From NCBI RefSeq assembly GCF_003143995.1, contig NZ_QFWG01000014.1:1-53049 (forward strand): a stretch of 53,049 nt of DNA. The letters run 5' to 3'. How positions within the stretch are numbered: the stretch's first letter is position 1; each line of letters opens with the position of its first letter. The DNA comes from Pseudoglutamicibacter cumminsii. GTDB taxonomy: Bacteria; Actinomycetota; Actinomycetes; Actinomycetales; Micrococcaceae. Position numbers and translations under genes: made by a program. The notes below the pieces were generated by a model. It saw only the letters and a program-made list of their open reading frames with translations. It did not search any database and had not been told where the DNA came from. Below are positions 17,086 through 25,029 of this stretch, in pieces.

Positions 17086-18119
17086 GACTTCAGCGATCCC
17101 TTCAGCAACAGCGTGATGAACACAATGCCACCAGCAAACTCAATCACAACGGACAACGTGGTCGAATGGCCGGCAAGCCGCTCAACAACGAACTGACCCA
17201 CGACCAAAGCGACCGCGCCGATCAGCGAAGAAACAATGAACAAGGTCCCGTGACCAGCCCCTGGGAGAGCTTGATACGCGAGCGAAACCACAAGCAGGCC
17301 GAAGAACGTGATCGGCCCGACCAAAGCGGTGCACGTAGCAACCAGAACCGCAGACAAAATAAGCACGATGGTCGTGACCTTCTGGTGGTCGATGCCGAGG
17401 CTGGTTGCCATGTCACGCCCCAACGCCATCGCGTCCAGGGTGCGGCGCATACGCCACGCGAAGAACACGGCCACGGCGACAACCACAGCAGAGGCACCCA
17501 GAAGAGTAGGGTCAACGCGGTTGAACGACGCGAAGAATAGGTCCTGAAGTTGCGTGAATTCGCTCGGGTCCAGCAACTTCTGCAGAAGGGCCGAAATGCC
17601 GCGGAACAACGTCCCCAAAACGATGCCGACCAACAGCATCAAGTGCAGATTGGCGGTGCGCCCGGTGAACATCCAGCGGTACAGCAGAACCGCGAACAGG
17701 ACCATGAGCCCCAGCTCGATACCGAAGCGCAGTAGCGGGGAAGCGGTCATCCATGCGGTGCCACCCAAAATGAATACCGCCGTGGTCTGCAACAAGATAT
17801 AGAGCGCGTCCATACCCATAATGGACGGGGTCAAAATCCTGTTGGCCGTGACCGTCTGGAACGCGACAGTCGAAACCGCCACCGCAACCGCGCACACAAT
17901 CATCGCGCCAACACGGGTGCCGCGCAGCTTCAACGCGAAGTCCAATGCCCCCAGGAGATCCCACGTCAAAAAGAACGCGACCGCAATCGCGAGCCCAGCA
18001 CCCATCGCGGCAATCCAGATCCACGCACGCCGCGCATCGCGCCGTTCAGCCTTCATACCTTGAGCGACCAGCTCATCCAGGGTGGGGGACGGTGTTGCAA
18101 TCGTCTTCTGGTCAGCCAT
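17082..18119 (-). CDS. Iron-siderophore ABC transporter permease (FecCD family), second subunit
   Basis: This 345-residue protein has about nine or ten hydrophobic helices. FecCD-family text includes NRILTPSIMGMDALY near the N-terminal third, then GRDMATSLGIDHQKV and LVGPITFFGLLVVSLA toward the C-terminus. It pairs with the permease encoded upstream, with an 8-base gene overlap, to form the membrane channel. The order binding protein, permease, permease, ATPase is the same as in the YclQNOP (petrobactin-type) systems. Confidence 0.93.
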   Translation of the reverse strand: MADQKTIATPSPTLDELVAQGMKAERRDARRAWIWIAAMGAGLAIAVAFFLTWDLLGALDFALKLRGTRVGAMIVCAVAVAVSTVAFQTVTANRILTPSIMGMDALYILLQTTAVFILGGTAWMTASPLLRFGIELGLMVLFAVLLYRWMFTGRTANLHLMLLVGIVLGTLFRGISALLQKLLDPSEFTQLQDLFFASFNRVDPTLLGASAVVVAVAVFFAWRMRRTLDAMALGRDMATSLGIDHQKVTTIVLILSAVLVATCTALVGPITFFGLLVVSLAYQALPGAGHGTLFIVSSLIGAVALVVGQFVVERLAGHSTTLSVVIEFAGGIVFITLLLKGSLKS

Positions 18120-19281
18120 GTGCAGCCTCCTGTGCAGCGCTCTTGCGCATCGCGGCGGCCTTCTTAGCCGCCTGGCGGGCCCGCTTCTTCGACGACGGCG
18201 GAACGTTCTGGTAGCGCTGGTGAATGATCATGCTGAGGAACACGATGGAGCCCAACACGGACATGATCATGCCCACCGGAACTTCGTATGGGATCCGGAT
18301 GAGGCGGCCGGCGATGTCGCATGCCAGGACCATGCCGGCGCCGATCAACGCGGTCCACGGGACTGCGCGGCGCAGGTGGTCGCCCACAAGAACAGAAACG
18401 AGGTTAGGGACCACGAGGCCCAGGAACGGGAGGGCACCCACGGTTGTCACGGTCACCGCTGAGATAAGAGCAACGACAGCCATACCGAGGCGGACGGTGA
18501 CGCGATAGTTCATCCCGATCGATGTGCAGAAGTCGCTACCGAGCCCGGCCGCGGTGAACCGGTCCGCAGCGATGTAGCCGACGAGGCCGACGACCGCGAC
18601 GATCCACAACAGTTCGTAGCGGCCCTGGATGATTCCGGAGAGGTCGCCGATCATCCATGCGTTGAGGGTCTGAAGGAGGTCGTTGCGGTAGGCGACGAAC
18701 GTTGCGGCCGCCGATACGACGCCGCCGAGCATGATGCCAACCAGCGGGATGAGGAGTGTTGCGCGCGTCGGGAGGTTGTTGATGATCGCGAGGAACAGTG
18801 CGGTGCCGACGAGAGAGAAAACCGTGGCCACGCCCATCTTGCCGATCACCGGCATGGCTGGAACAAAGATCGTGACGGCGAGGATGCCGAGCATCGCGGA
18901 TTCGGTCGAGCCGACCATGTTCGGTTCAACGAAGCGGTTGCGTGCCAGCTGCTGCATGATGAGGCCGGAGATCGCGACGGCGGCGCCGGCTAGGAGCGCG
19001 GCAACGGTGCGCGGGACGCGTGAGATCCAAAAGACCTCTTCCGCTGCTTTGTCACCATTGAGCAGATCGGAGACGGACAGCGGGGCCGCCCCCACGAAGA
19101 GTGAGACGCCTGCGAGCGCGATGACTGCGGCGAATGCCAGGAGGAGGACCCACCAGCGGGTCGCGAACGATTTATCGGCTGGCCCGAAGGTGACACGGCG
19201 AGGCCCCGGTGAAGGCTTCAGCTTCGCCCGGGGCGGTGTGTTGGCTGTCGTTTTGTTCATGGTTATTACCGAGTTAATCAT
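18112..19281 (-). CDS. Iron-siderophore ABC transporter permease (FecCD family), first subunit
   Basis: This permease of up to 389 residues has family text SRVPRTVAALLAGAAVAISGLIMQQLARN, FVEPNMVGSTESAML, GSDFCTSIGMNYR and LPFLGLVVPNLVS. A basic C-terminal tail is KKRARQAAKKAAAMRKSA. Starts are ATG 19281 or ATG 19260; neither has a clear ribosome-binding site. It is separated from the binding-protein gene by 129 bases holding a perfect 16-bp hairpin. It overlaps the next permease gene by 8 bases. Confidence 0.92.
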   Translation of the reverse strand: MINSVITMNKTTANTPPRAKLKPSPGPRRVTFGPADKSFATRWWVLLLAFAAVIALAGVSLFVGAAPLSVSDLLNGDKAAEEVFWISRVPRTVAALLAGAAVAISGLIMQQLARNRFVEPNMVGSTESAMLGILAVTIFVPAMPVIGKMGVATVFSLVGTALFLAIINNLPTRATLLIPLVGIMLGGVVSAAATFVAYRNDLLQTLNAWMIGDLSGIIQGRYELLWIVAVVGLVGYIAADRFTAAGLGSDFCTSIGMNYRVTVRLGMAVVALISAVTVTTVGALPFLGLVVPNLVSVLVGDHLRRAVPWTALIGAGMVLACDIAGRLIRIPYEVPVGMIMSVLGSIVFLSMIIHQRYQNVPPSSKKRARQAAKKAAAMRKSAAQEAAHG

Positions 19282-19361
19282 GAGGCGACGATGGAGCGAC
19301 GTGCTCGAATCATGCGTTCCGGTTGTTCCCTATGGTTGACGTGCCGAATGGTTGACATGCC

Positions 19362-19397
19362 GATGGGTGGGGCGTCGTTGTCGACGCCCCACCCATC
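19362..19397 (-). promoter_or_regulatory. Intercistronic 16-bp hairpin between binding protein and permease genes
   Basis: A perfect 16-bp stem (19362-19377 with 19382-19397) with a 4-base loop lies inside the iron operon, without a T-tract. It would suit partial termination or protection of the upstream mRNA, giving more binding protein than membrane subunits. Confidence 0.6.
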
Positions 19398-19410
19398 CGT
19401 GGTTTATAGG

Positions 19411-20358
19411 CTAGTTGAGCGCTGTTTCAACTTCATCGATCATCTTCGGAACCGTGGTCAGGCCGTAGCCAACCAGGTACCACGATGCGGAGTCGAGGTA
19501 GACGATCTTGTTGTTCTTAGCGGCATCAGTCGTGTTGACGAGTTCGTTGTCGAGAACCTTCTTGGCTGCCTCGCCGCCGGATTCGCCGATGGCCTGGTCT
19601 CGGTCGATCGCGAAGATCACGCCTGGGTTCTTGTCCTTGACGAATTCGAAGGAAACCGATTCGCCGTGAGGGCCTTCCGACTTCACGTCAGCGGCTGACT
19701 TGAAGCCGAGGATGTCGTTGATGAGAGCGAAGCGGGAGCCGTTGCCGTATGCGGTGAGCTTGCCGCCGGAAACCATGACGGTCAGGCTGGTCAGGCCGGA
19801 CTTTTCAGCGCGAGCCTTGACGTCATCGATGCGCTTTTCGAGCTCGCCCAGCTTTTCGTCGGCTTCTTTTTCCTTGTCGACAATCTTTGCGAGGGAGCGA
19901 GTGTTTTCCTCGAAGGACTCGAGTGGCTTCGTTGCGTCGACGGACATGTCGATGGTCGGTGCGATCTCGCGGAGGTCCTTGTAGGCGTCTGCGGTGCGGC
20001 CGGAAATGATGATGAGGTCTGGCTTTTCAGCTGCGACCTTCTCGAGGTCCGGCTCCTTTGGTCCGCCGATCTTGGTGTACTTGTCGGCCTCGAGGTACTT
20101 CATCTGCTCTGGGTAGACGAACTTGGCGACGCCTGCGACGTCGGTGCCGAGAGCCTTGAGCGTGTCAGTGGCAGCGAGGTCGTAGCTGAAGATCTTCTTC
20201 GGGTTCTTCGGTACCTCGGTGGTTCCCTGTGCGTGTTTGATCTCGACGGTTTCCGCCGAGCCCTTCTCGTTTTCTCCGTTGGCGGAGCAGCCGGTCAGCG
20301 CGAGGGCTGCGGCGGCAACGACGGCGGTGAACCGTGTTGCGAGACGTGTACGCTTCAT
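19411..20358 (-). CDS. Siderophore-binding lipoprotein of the iron ABC transporter
   Basis: This 315-residue protein has a lipoprotein signal peptide (basic start, hydrophobic stretch, lipobox LTGC at about residues 21-24). The mature part is a periplasmic-binding-protein type III fold: KIFSYDLAATDTLKALG, then EKVAAEKPDLIIIS, LTVMVSGGKLTAYG and the C-terminal WYLVGYGLTTVPKMIDEV. These features are close to catecholate-siderophore binders such as YclQ, FatB and CeuE (recognition by eye). It is the first gene of the operon and is preceded by a DtxR-like box and a 28-bp palindrome. Confidence 0.92.
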   Translation of the reverse strand: MKRTRLATRFTAVVAAAALALTGCSANGENEKGSAETVEIKHAQGTTEVPKNPKKIFSYDLAATDTLKALGTDVAGVAKFVYPEQMKYLEADKYTKIGGPKEPDLEKVAAEKPDLIIISGRTADAYKDLREIAPTIDMSVDATKPLESFEENTRSLAKIVDKEKEADEKLGELEKRIDDVKARAEKSGLTSLTVMVSGGKLTAYGNGSRFALINDILGFKSAADVKSEGPHGESVSFEFVKDKNPGVIFAIDRDQAIGESGGEAAKKVLDNELVNTTDAAKNNKIVYLDSASWYLVGYGLTTVPKMIDEVETALN

Positions 20359-20422
20359 GGGTTTCTCTCGTTCTATCTATCCGTTGGGAAGGCGGTGCGG
20401 ATGTCCCGAGGCCGCCGGTTTT

Positions 20423-20450
20423 GATTAGGAAACATATTTGTTTCGTAATC
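20423..20450. promoter_or_regulatory. 28-bp imperfect palindrome upstream of the iron operon
   Basis: Twelve of the 14 base pairs of this dyad match (arms GATTA and GTAATC flanking GAAAC/GTTTC halves). It lies 65-92 bases before the binding-protein start and does not resemble a DtxR box. It is a likely site for a second, unknown regulator. Confidence 0.5.
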
Positions 20451-20459
20451 GTCTGAGTA

Positions 20460-20478
20460 TGAGGTTAGGCGATCCTAT
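20460..20478 (-). promoter_or_regulatory. DtxR/IdeR-like iron box
   Basis: The 19-mer matches the known DtxR/IdeR consensus (TTAGGTTAGCCTAACCTAA) at 14 of 19 positions, including the AGGTTAG half and the CCTA end. Its place upstream of a siderophore transporter fits iron repression. Confidence 0.6.
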
Positions 20479-20563
20479 TCAGGGTGCGCAAGTGGAGGTT
20501 TCTTTACGGGCGGGTGGAGTGGAGGTTTCCTCTTCGTTTTAGGTGGATGTTCACGAAAACAAA

Positions 20564-20607
20564 ACGCCGCCCGGTGCGGAACCTTGCGGTTTCGCGCCGG
20601 GCGGCGT
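20564..20607 (-). terminator. Rho-independent terminator of the SDR gene
   Basis: A 20-bp stem with two mismatches (20564-20583 with 20588-20607) is followed on the minus strand by TTTTGTTTTC. It lies 26 bases after the SDR stop. Confidence 0.85.
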
Positions 20608-20632
20608 CATTGAATTGTGGGTTATGTCACAG

Positions 20633-21436
20633 TTAGCGTTTTGTTGAGCTCGCTGAGTTTGCGACTACTTTCTGAGCGGTTTTCGCTGGGATGAAACGCA
20701 AGAGGAAACGAGCCAGACGGTAGCGGCGGGATGGGATGCACAGGGCTTTGCCTGTCGCTGAAGCGTGGAGGCTTTCCCGCACGACTTGTTCTGGCTGGAG
20801 CCATGCGATTTTCGGTACGCGGCTGACGTTCATGTTCATGCGTTCGTGGAAGGACGTGCGGGTCATACCGGGGCAGACCGCGGTCACGGATACGCCGCGC
20901 TCTTTGTAGCGGCGGGATGCGTATTCGGAGAATTCGACGATCGCGCGTTTCGCAGCGGAGTAGGTGCTGACTCCGGTGAAAGCCGCGATCGATGCGATGT
21001 TGATGATGCGGCCGCCTCCGCGTTGGATCATCGCTGGGATTGCGGTGTGCATGAGGCGCAGTGGGATTTCGGTGTGGATGCGCCAGTGGTCGCGTTCGTC
21101 ATCCCACTCGCTTGAGGCGAAGCCGTTGATGAGCCCGAAGCCTGCGTTGTTGACGAGCAGTTCAACGGGGTCGATGTCTGAGCTGAGGCGTTTCTCTACT
21201 GCGGCGATGCCTTCTTCTGTGAGGAGGTCGCCGATGAGTGTTTCGACGTGGACGGCGTAGCGGCTTTCGAGCCGGTGGGCTACGCGTGCTAGCGCTTCGG
21301 CGTCGCGGGCGCATAGCACGAGGTGCCGGCCTTGCGCGGCGAGTTGTTCTGCGAATTCTTCGCCGATCCCGGCGGTTGCTCCGGTGATCAGTGCTGTACG
21401 GTGTGGGGCGTTGAGTGGAGCTGGGGTGGTGTCCAT
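20633..21436 (-). CDS. Short-chain dehydrogenase/reductase
   Basis: This is a 267-residue classical SDR: cofactor motif TGATAGIG (about 19-26), LLVNNAGFG, the active-site Ser in INIASIAAF, and YSAAK (Tyr and Lys of the catalytic triad). The C-terminal part with basic RRYRLARFLLRFIPAKTAQKV is like membrane-associated SDRs of the DltE/YqjQ type. The substrate is unknown. A TAGGGT hexamer ends 6 bases before ATG 21436 and there is no ribosome-binding site, so the mRNA is probably leaderless. Confidence 0.9.
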   Translation of the reverse strand: MDTTPAPLNAPHRTALITGATAGIGEEFAEQLAAQGRHLVLCARDAEALARVAHRLESRYAVHVETLIGDLLTEEGIAAVEKRLSSDIDPVELLVNNAGFGLINGFASSEWDDERDHWRIHTEIPLRLMHTAIPAMIQRGGGRIINIASIAAFTGVSTYSAAKRAIVEFSEYASRRYKERGVSVTAVCPGMTRTSFHERMNMNVSRVPKIAWLQPEQVVRESLHASATGKALCIPSRRYRLARFLLRFIPAKTAQKVVANSASSTKR

Positions 21437-21526
21437 AATGCAACCCTAATTCTTTGGCGATGTGGCGTGAACTCTTTGGCGACGGGATGGCGGCGATGCC
21501 TGGCCGCGCTGTCTGGGGCGACGTGC

Positions 21527-22381
21527 TTACGCGCCTTCTTCGAGTGCAGCGAGCTGGGCGCTCACGGTGTGTTCCGCGGCGGGCCGGACTGACGCGTCGA
21601 CGTCGGCGTAGACGATGTCGGTCACGTTGGTGACAGTCGGTTCGTCGCCGCGTTCGCGTACGGTGCGCACGGCAGTGCGGACTTGTTCGAGGCGTTCGCG
21701 GCGGTGGGCGAGGTATTCGCGGGCCGTCTCGGCTACAGAGGGGAGGAACCCGGCGTGAGCGGGCAACGCTGGGATGTCGCCGAGTGCTTCGAGTTTTTCG
21801 AGCGAGTTCAGGTAGTCGGTGAGTCGACCATCCGGGTGGTCGATGATCGTGGTCCCGCGGCCCAGGATCGTGTCCGCGGTCAGCACGCCAAGGGGGCGCG
21901 CATCGGCGGCTGATTCAACGAGGATGCTGATCGAGTCCGATGTGTGGCCCGGCGTCGCCATGATCTTCAGCTGGATGTCGGCCCCGGTAACCTCGATGAC
22001 CTCTCCATCTGTGAGGGGTTGCTGGTCTTCACTACAGAACTCAGGGCTGATCGCGCGGCTTGGTGCGCCGCTCAGCTTCCGTAGCCGCTCGAGGCCTCCG
22101 ACATGGTCGGGGTGCCGGTGGGTGAGCACGATGAGCGCGATCGGGTGCGAGGCCAGCGCGGCCTGGTGCTGTTCGTCGTCCTCACCTGGGTCGACAACGA
22201 TCGCCCCGGCATCGCTGGGGATCCAGTATGTCTGTGTGCCGTCCAGCGTCATGGGGCCAGGGTTATTCTGCTGCAGCATCCACACGCCCTCGACAGGCGT
22301 CGCAACAGCGCCGTCAATAATTGCGCCATCGGGAACAGCGCCATCAACAACCGCGTCCACATTCTGCTCACTCTGTGTCAT
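21527..22381 (-). CDS. Metallo-beta-lactamase-fold hydrolase
   Basis: This 284-residue MBL-fold protein has the metal motif THRHPDH, followed by TPGHTSDS and the late HAGFLPS region. The C-terminal stretch with HRRERLEQV resembles the LACTB2-like winged-helix domain. I chose ATG 22381 (MTQSEQN); the open frame extends upstream through Arg/Pro-rich non-homologous text. A CATACT hexamer ends 6 bases before this ATG. The substrate is unknown; the group includes hydrolases of thioesters and RNA. Confidence 0.88.
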   Translation of the reverse strand: MTQSEQNVDAVVDGAVPDGAIIDGAVATPVEGVWMLQQNNPGPMTLDGTQTYWIPSDAGAIVVDPGEDDEQHQAALASHPIALIVLTHRHPDHVGGLERLRKLSGAPSRAISPEFCSEDQQPLTDGEVIEVTGADIQLKIMATPGHTSDSISILVESAADARPLGVLTADTILGRGTTIIDHPDGRLTDYLNSLEKLEALGDIPALPAHAGFLPSVAETAREYLAHRRERLEQVRTAVRTVRERGDEPTVTNVTDIVYADVDASVRPAAEHTVSAQLAALEEGA

Positions 22382-22545
22382 GCCCCCAGTATGCAGGAAC
22401 CCCCTGACAGTTTTCGGAGGTCGGCGGTTCCCGTGTGGGGTGGGTGTGCGACTAAAGTTGTCGTAGTGACCCGTGAAGTATCCGCGCCTGCCTGTCGGCA
22501 AGAGGTGGCGGCGCGACGGGAACGGTCAACGGTAAGGATTGAACT

Positions 22546-23259
22546 GTGGGTGTAGGTGTCCGTTTGTCTCGGCGCGTGGTGGTGGTGCTTGCTGCCGCGA
22601 TGCTGTTGTTCTCCGGTATGTTCGCGGGCTTTGGGGCTCAGAGCGCGTTCGCGCATGACCAGCTCATCGCGGGGGATCCACCTTCGGGTAACGCGATCCA
22701 GAAGGCCCCTAAGAAAATCACGTTGACGTTCTCTGGCGAGATCAAGCAGGTCGCTGGTGGCGAGGCGAATCAGATCGTGGTTGTGGACCGTGACGGTAAC
22801 GAGTTCACGCACGGAGACATCACGATTAAGGGCACCAAGGTTTCGAGGGATTTGAAGCCGCTTCCGGCTGGGACGTATGACGTCCAGTGGTCGGCTTTGT
22901 CATCGGATGGCCACCGGATTCAGGGCGACGGCAACTATTCCTTCACGATCACAGAAGGCGCTTCCAAGAAGGAAGTCGATGCGTGGGAGAAGAAGCACGG
23001 CGAGGGCAGCTCGGAAGAGCCTTCGGATAGCGATGCGGCCGGGCAGGGGACGGAAGGCTCCGAAGGAACGGGTGCGGACGCTAGCTCGCAGCCGCAGGCA
23101 TCGGGCTCGGCTGATGCTCAGGAAGGTTCAGTGATTCCCGAGTCGACTGCGGACACCACGACCATCATGTGGATCGTTGGCGCAGCGTTCGTGGTGGTTT
23201 TCTTGATCGGTCTTGTCCTACAGCTGACTCGCAAGAAGTCGGCGCATCAGCGCCACTAG
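22546..23259 (+). CDS. copC: CopC-domain copper-binding protein, membrane anchored
   Basis: This 237-residue exported protein has a signal peptide ending in SAFAHD, so the mature N-terminus carries the conserved His of CopC. The domain follows with DPPSGNAIQKAPKKITLTFSG and the C-terminal signature LSSDGHRIQGDGNYSFTI. A Ser/Glu/Gly-rich linker (about 150-200) and one transmembrane helix (about 206-228) with a basic cytoplasmic tail anchor it. CopC binds Cu(II) outside the membrane and normally works with CopD; the only CopD-like protein here is fused to CtaG at 38057-40363. Start GTG 22546 has AAGGA 7 bases upstream. Confidence 0.92.
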   Translation: MGVGVRLSRRVVVVLAAAMLLFSGMFAGFGAQSAFAHDQLIAGDPPSGNAIQKAPKKITLTFSGEIKQVAGGEANQIVVVDRDGNEFTHGDITIKGTKVSRDLKPLPAGTYDVQWSALSSDGHRIQGDGNYSFTITEGASKKEVDAWEKKHGEGSSEEPSDSDAAGQGTEGSEGTGADASSQPQASGSADAQEGSVIPESTADTTTIMWIVGAAFVVVFLIGLVLQLTRKKSAHQRH

Positions 23260-23280
23260 GAAGAGCGCTAGTAGAAAAAC

Positions 23281-23820
23281 TCAGCCTCTGCGGCGAGCGT
23301 TTTGTTCGTCGCATGCGTGGTTGAGACGAACCAGCATGTCGAGCAGTTGCATGTGCTCTTCGGCGGTGAGCGGGTCGAACACGGTTTCACGCACGAAGGT
23401 CACGTGGTCTGGGGCGGCGTTACGCAGGACATCCCACCCGCGTGGGGTCAGGATCACGTCTTGAGCGCGCCGGTCGTGGCCTTTCGACGGGGCGCGTTCG
23501 ACGAGGTCGCGTTCCTCCATGCGTCGCAGCAAGTGGGAAAGGCGGGAACGTTCCCAGCCGAGCGCTTCGGCTAGTTCGCCGGCGCGCACGCGGTGCTCGG
23601 GGGAGTCCGAGAGCGTTGCCATCACGGAGTATTCGCCGGTTGAGAGTGCGGAGTCGTGGAACAGCTGCCGGTCGAGCGTTGACGGGAAGCCCCAGATGAA
23701 CTCGCGGAGCGCGTACCAGAGGTCGGCTTCTTGCTCGTTGAGCCACCGCACGTCGTCGTGGGACGGCGGGCCGGGGTCCTGAGATGGCGTGCTGTGTTCA
23801 GGGTTTTGTTCTCGGGTCAT
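23281..23820 (-). CDS. MarR family transcriptional regulator
   Basis: This 179-residue winged-helix regulator contains LSTGEYSVMATLSDSPEHRVRAGELAEALGWERSRLSHLLRRMEERDLVER, followed by the wing GHDRRAQDVILTPRG. The typical MarR dimer helices flank it on both sides. The start is ATG 23820, with GGAGAG upstream. The open frame reaches 23928 only through non-homologous text. The palindrome TTGATGTATCAA, 21 bases before the start, is a probable autoregulatory operator. Target and ligand are unknown. Confidence 0.9.
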   Translation of the reverse strand: MTREQNPEHSTPSQDPGPPSHDDVRWLNEQEADLWYALREFIWGFPSTLDRQLFHDSALSTGEYSVMATLSDSPEHRVRAGELAEALGWERSRLSHLLRRMEERDLVERAPSKGHDRRAQDVILTPRGWDVLRNAAPDHVTFVRETVFDPLTAEEHMQLLDMLVRLNHACDEQNARRRG

Positions 23821-23840
23821 CGCAAACACTCTCCATGTCG

Positions 23841-23852
23841 TTGATGTATCAA
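23841..23852. promoter_or_regulatory. Candidate MarR operator
   Basis: TTGAT-GT-ATCAA has perfect 5-bp arms and sits directly upstream of the marR-type gene, where autorepression is common in the family. Confidence 0.45.
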
Positions 23853-23989
23853 TGGTCACATGGTCCGGATGCGTAACCAAGTCTTTGTCGGCCTCCATCG
23901 CCCCCGTCAGCACGCGCCGTCCCCGCACGCAACCACCGCATCGTGCTGGCCTGTGACGTCAATAGCCCGGTTCGTGATGGGATAGAACC

Positions 23990-24970
23990 ATGAGTTCTGC
24001 ACGCAAGCCCACCGAAACCGCATCCGACGCCCCGACGATTGTTGCGGCGGCAGACGGTTCGGCCCTCGGCAACCCAGGCCCCGCCGGTTGGGCCTGGTAC
24101 ATCGACGACAACCAGTGGGCTGCCGGCGGCTGGCCCAACGGAACCAATAATCAGGGCGAACTACAGGCGGTCCTTGAACTGTTGCAAGCGACCGAAGGCG
24201 CGGGGGCCCCGCTCAAGATCCTGTGCGATTCTCAGTACGTCATCAACTCGCTCACTAAGTGGCGTTTCGGTTGGAAGAAGCGCGGCTGGAAGAAGGCGGA
24301 TGGCAAACCGGTTCTGAACGCTGAGCTCATGAAGGCGCTCGATGCGGCGCTCGCCGGGCGCGACGTCGAGTTCGAATGGGTTCGCGGCCACACGGGCCAT
24401 GAGCTGAATGAAGCCGCAGACGACCGTGCCCGTGCGTGCGCTCAGGCCTATAAAGATGGCGAAGCTCCCGACGAAGGCCCCGGCTTCAGCGGCGCTGCAC
24501 CGGCTTCGACGTCGCCGCGGGCCTCGATGCCGCCGCGGGCCTCAGATTCGGTGCAGGAACCCGCGCTAGGCGAGCGGGAAGGTTTCGACATCGGCGCAAC
24601 GGAAAGCCAAAACGCCCGTGAGCACGACGTCCGTGAGCTCTTGGCGGCGGCGGAGGCCGACCTGCTGGACAGCATCGATCAGGACGACGAACCAACCCTG
24701 CGCTACCTCCTCACCGATGATTTCCGCGGCGTTTCTGCCAACGGAACCCTCCATGGAATCGATGGCTTGCGCGGCCAGGAACCCATCGAAAACCTCGAGA
24801 TGATCACAACCGAACGCGTCAGCGGCGACGTCGCCTACGTCGCCTACCGCGCGCATCGGGCATCAACTGCCGATGCGGTGGTGCTGTCCTGGTGGCGGCT
24901 CACCGGCCAGCCCGGGCAACAGCGGTGGCAGTGTTTCTTCCGGCAAGAGACCGCGCACATCAACGTTTAA
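23990..24970 (+). CDS. rnhA: RNase HI fused to an NTF2-like (DUF4440) domain
   Basis: Residues ~15-150 are RNase HI, which cleaves RNA in RNA:DNA hybrids. The acidic catalytic residues are in AADGSALGNPGPAGWAW, NQGELQAV, LCDSQYV and EAADDRA, and the WKKRGWKKADGKPV handle is intact, so the enzyme should be active. After a Pro/Ala/Ser-rich linker (about 160-205), residues ~210-325 form an NTF2-like fold: DLLDSIDQDDEPTLRYLLTDDFRGVSANG, ending WQCFFRQETAHINV. At 326 residues it is about twice the size of a single-domain RNase HI. The role of the second domain is unknown. Confidence 0.88.
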   Translation: MSSARKPTETASDAPTIVAAADGSALGNPGPAGWAWYIDDNQWAAGGWPNGTNNQGELQAVLELLQATEGAGAPLKILCDSQYVINSLTKWRFGWKKRGWKKADGKPVLNAELMKALDAALAGRDVEFEWVRGHTGHELNEAADDRARACAQAYKDGEAPDEGPGFSGAAPASTSPRASMPPRASDSVQEPALGEREGFDIGATESQNAREHDVRELLAAAEADLLDSIDQDDEPTLRYLLTDDFRGVSANGTLHGIDGLRGQEPIENLEMITTERVSGDVAYVAYRAHRASTADAVVLSWWRLTGQPGQQRWQCFFRQETAHINV

Positions 24971-25016
24971 GGCGACGCGACGCGGCACGGGGGTTCGCGA
25001 TTGCGGACTAACCTCG

Positions 25017-25022
25017 TAGGAT
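25017..25022 (+). promoter_or_regulatory. -10 element of a leaderless SGNH hydrolase gene
   Basis: TAGGAT ends 7 bases before GTG 25030. No ribosome-binding site is present, so the transcript probably starts at the start codon. Confidence 0.5.
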
Positions 25023-25029
25023 CGCATGT

